Assembly: GCF_020991005.1 (NCBI RefSeq)
Contig: NZ_JAJLLW010000006.1
Location: 190,001-254,000, forward strand
Source: Halomonas sp. CUBES01
GTDB lineage: Bacteria; Pseudomonadota; Gammaproteobacteria; Pseudomonadales; Halomonadaceae
Length of the DNA: 64,000 nucleotides
Direction: 5' to 3'
The translations under genes and the position numbers were made by a program. This document shows positions 63,930 to 64,000 of this stretch, in pieces. The notes beneath the pieces were generated by a model, which worked only from the letters and a program-made list of their open reading frames with translations, had not been told where the DNA came from and made no database searches. Within the stretch, counting starts at the first letter, position 1. The number at the start of each line of letters is the position of its first letter.

Positions 63930-63958
63930 TTGCCAACCCGGCAGCAACACCGTAAAGT
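63930..63958 (+). promoter_or_regulatory. Possible promoter at the right edge (rRNA-operon type)
   Basis: TTGCCA, 17 nt, TAAAGT followed by a GC-rich discriminator (ACGCATCCG) lies 18 bp after tyrS. In Pseudomonas relatives tyrS is often followed by an rRNA operon, and this pattern would suit one; the downstream gene is outside the window. Confidence 0.35.
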
Positions 63959-64000
63959 ACGCATCCGCTGCCGGGGACGCCAGGCGTTGCCAGCGGTGGA

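Overview
The window is a stretch of GC-rich gammaproteobacterial chromosome. Its gene order points to Halomonas or another member of the Halomonadaceae. Three blocks decide this: the Pseudomonas-type run dksA-gluQ-cbrX-cbrA-cbrB-crcZ-pcnB-folK-panB-panC-panD; the metW-metX-yggT-proC-yggS // pilT-pilU block; and the carA-carB-greA and ftsH-folP-glmM-tpiA-secG-tRNA-Leu-tRNA-fMet-rimP-nusA-infB-rbfA-truB-rpsO-pnp runs. The species is inferred, since no rRNA gene lies in the window. Almost everything is housekeeping; no insertion sequence, prophage or CRISPR array was seen.

Layout: 1-3.7 kb, a cation exchanger cut by the window edge, a LysR regulator divergent from an SbtA-like bicarbonate permease, and a Zur-box-controlled zinT. 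3.8-6.6 kb, tmRNA and smpB (trans-translation), ratA-rnfH, bamE and fur. 6.7-12.6 kb, recN and the heat-shock genes grpE-dnaK-dnaJ with recognisable sigma-32 promoters. 12.6-17 kb, an EamA transporter and an iron-siderophore ABC importer divergent from a DUF2218 gene, with a Fur-box-like site between. 17-24.4 kb, dapB, carAB-greA with an elaborate carA leader, yhbY and rlmE. 24.6-39.5 kb, the long cell-envelope, folate, translation and RNA-decay superoperon from ftsH to pnp, including two tRNAs. 39.6-44.9 kb, an MFS transporter, a thiolase, pantothenate synthesis (panB-panC-panD) and folK. 45-53 kb, pcnB, crcZ, cbrB, cbrA, cbrX, gluQ and dksA. 53-64 kb, an aminotransferase, sfsA, metXW, yggT, proC, yggS, pilT-pilU, anmK and tyrS. 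A possible rRNA-type promoter lies at the right edge.

The most interesting region is 46.47-51.64 kb. CbrA (a sodium-symporter-like sensor kinase) and CbrB (a sigma-54 activator) sit directly upstream of an RNA gene that is not annotated by coding-sequence methods. It has a near-canonical sigma-54 promoter (GG-N10-GC), eight A-rich AANAANAA (catabolite activity) motifs, three of which are spaced exactly 37 nt apart, and a terminal hairpin. By position and content it is a CrcZ-type Hfq-titrating small RNA. A 58-residue membrane protein gene (cbrX) overlaps the start of cbrA. Other structured RNA candidates are the carA leader (a strong terminator overlapped by a small ORF, then two mutually exclusive hairpins at the ribosome-binding site) and a compact three-stem element in the rimP-nusA leader.
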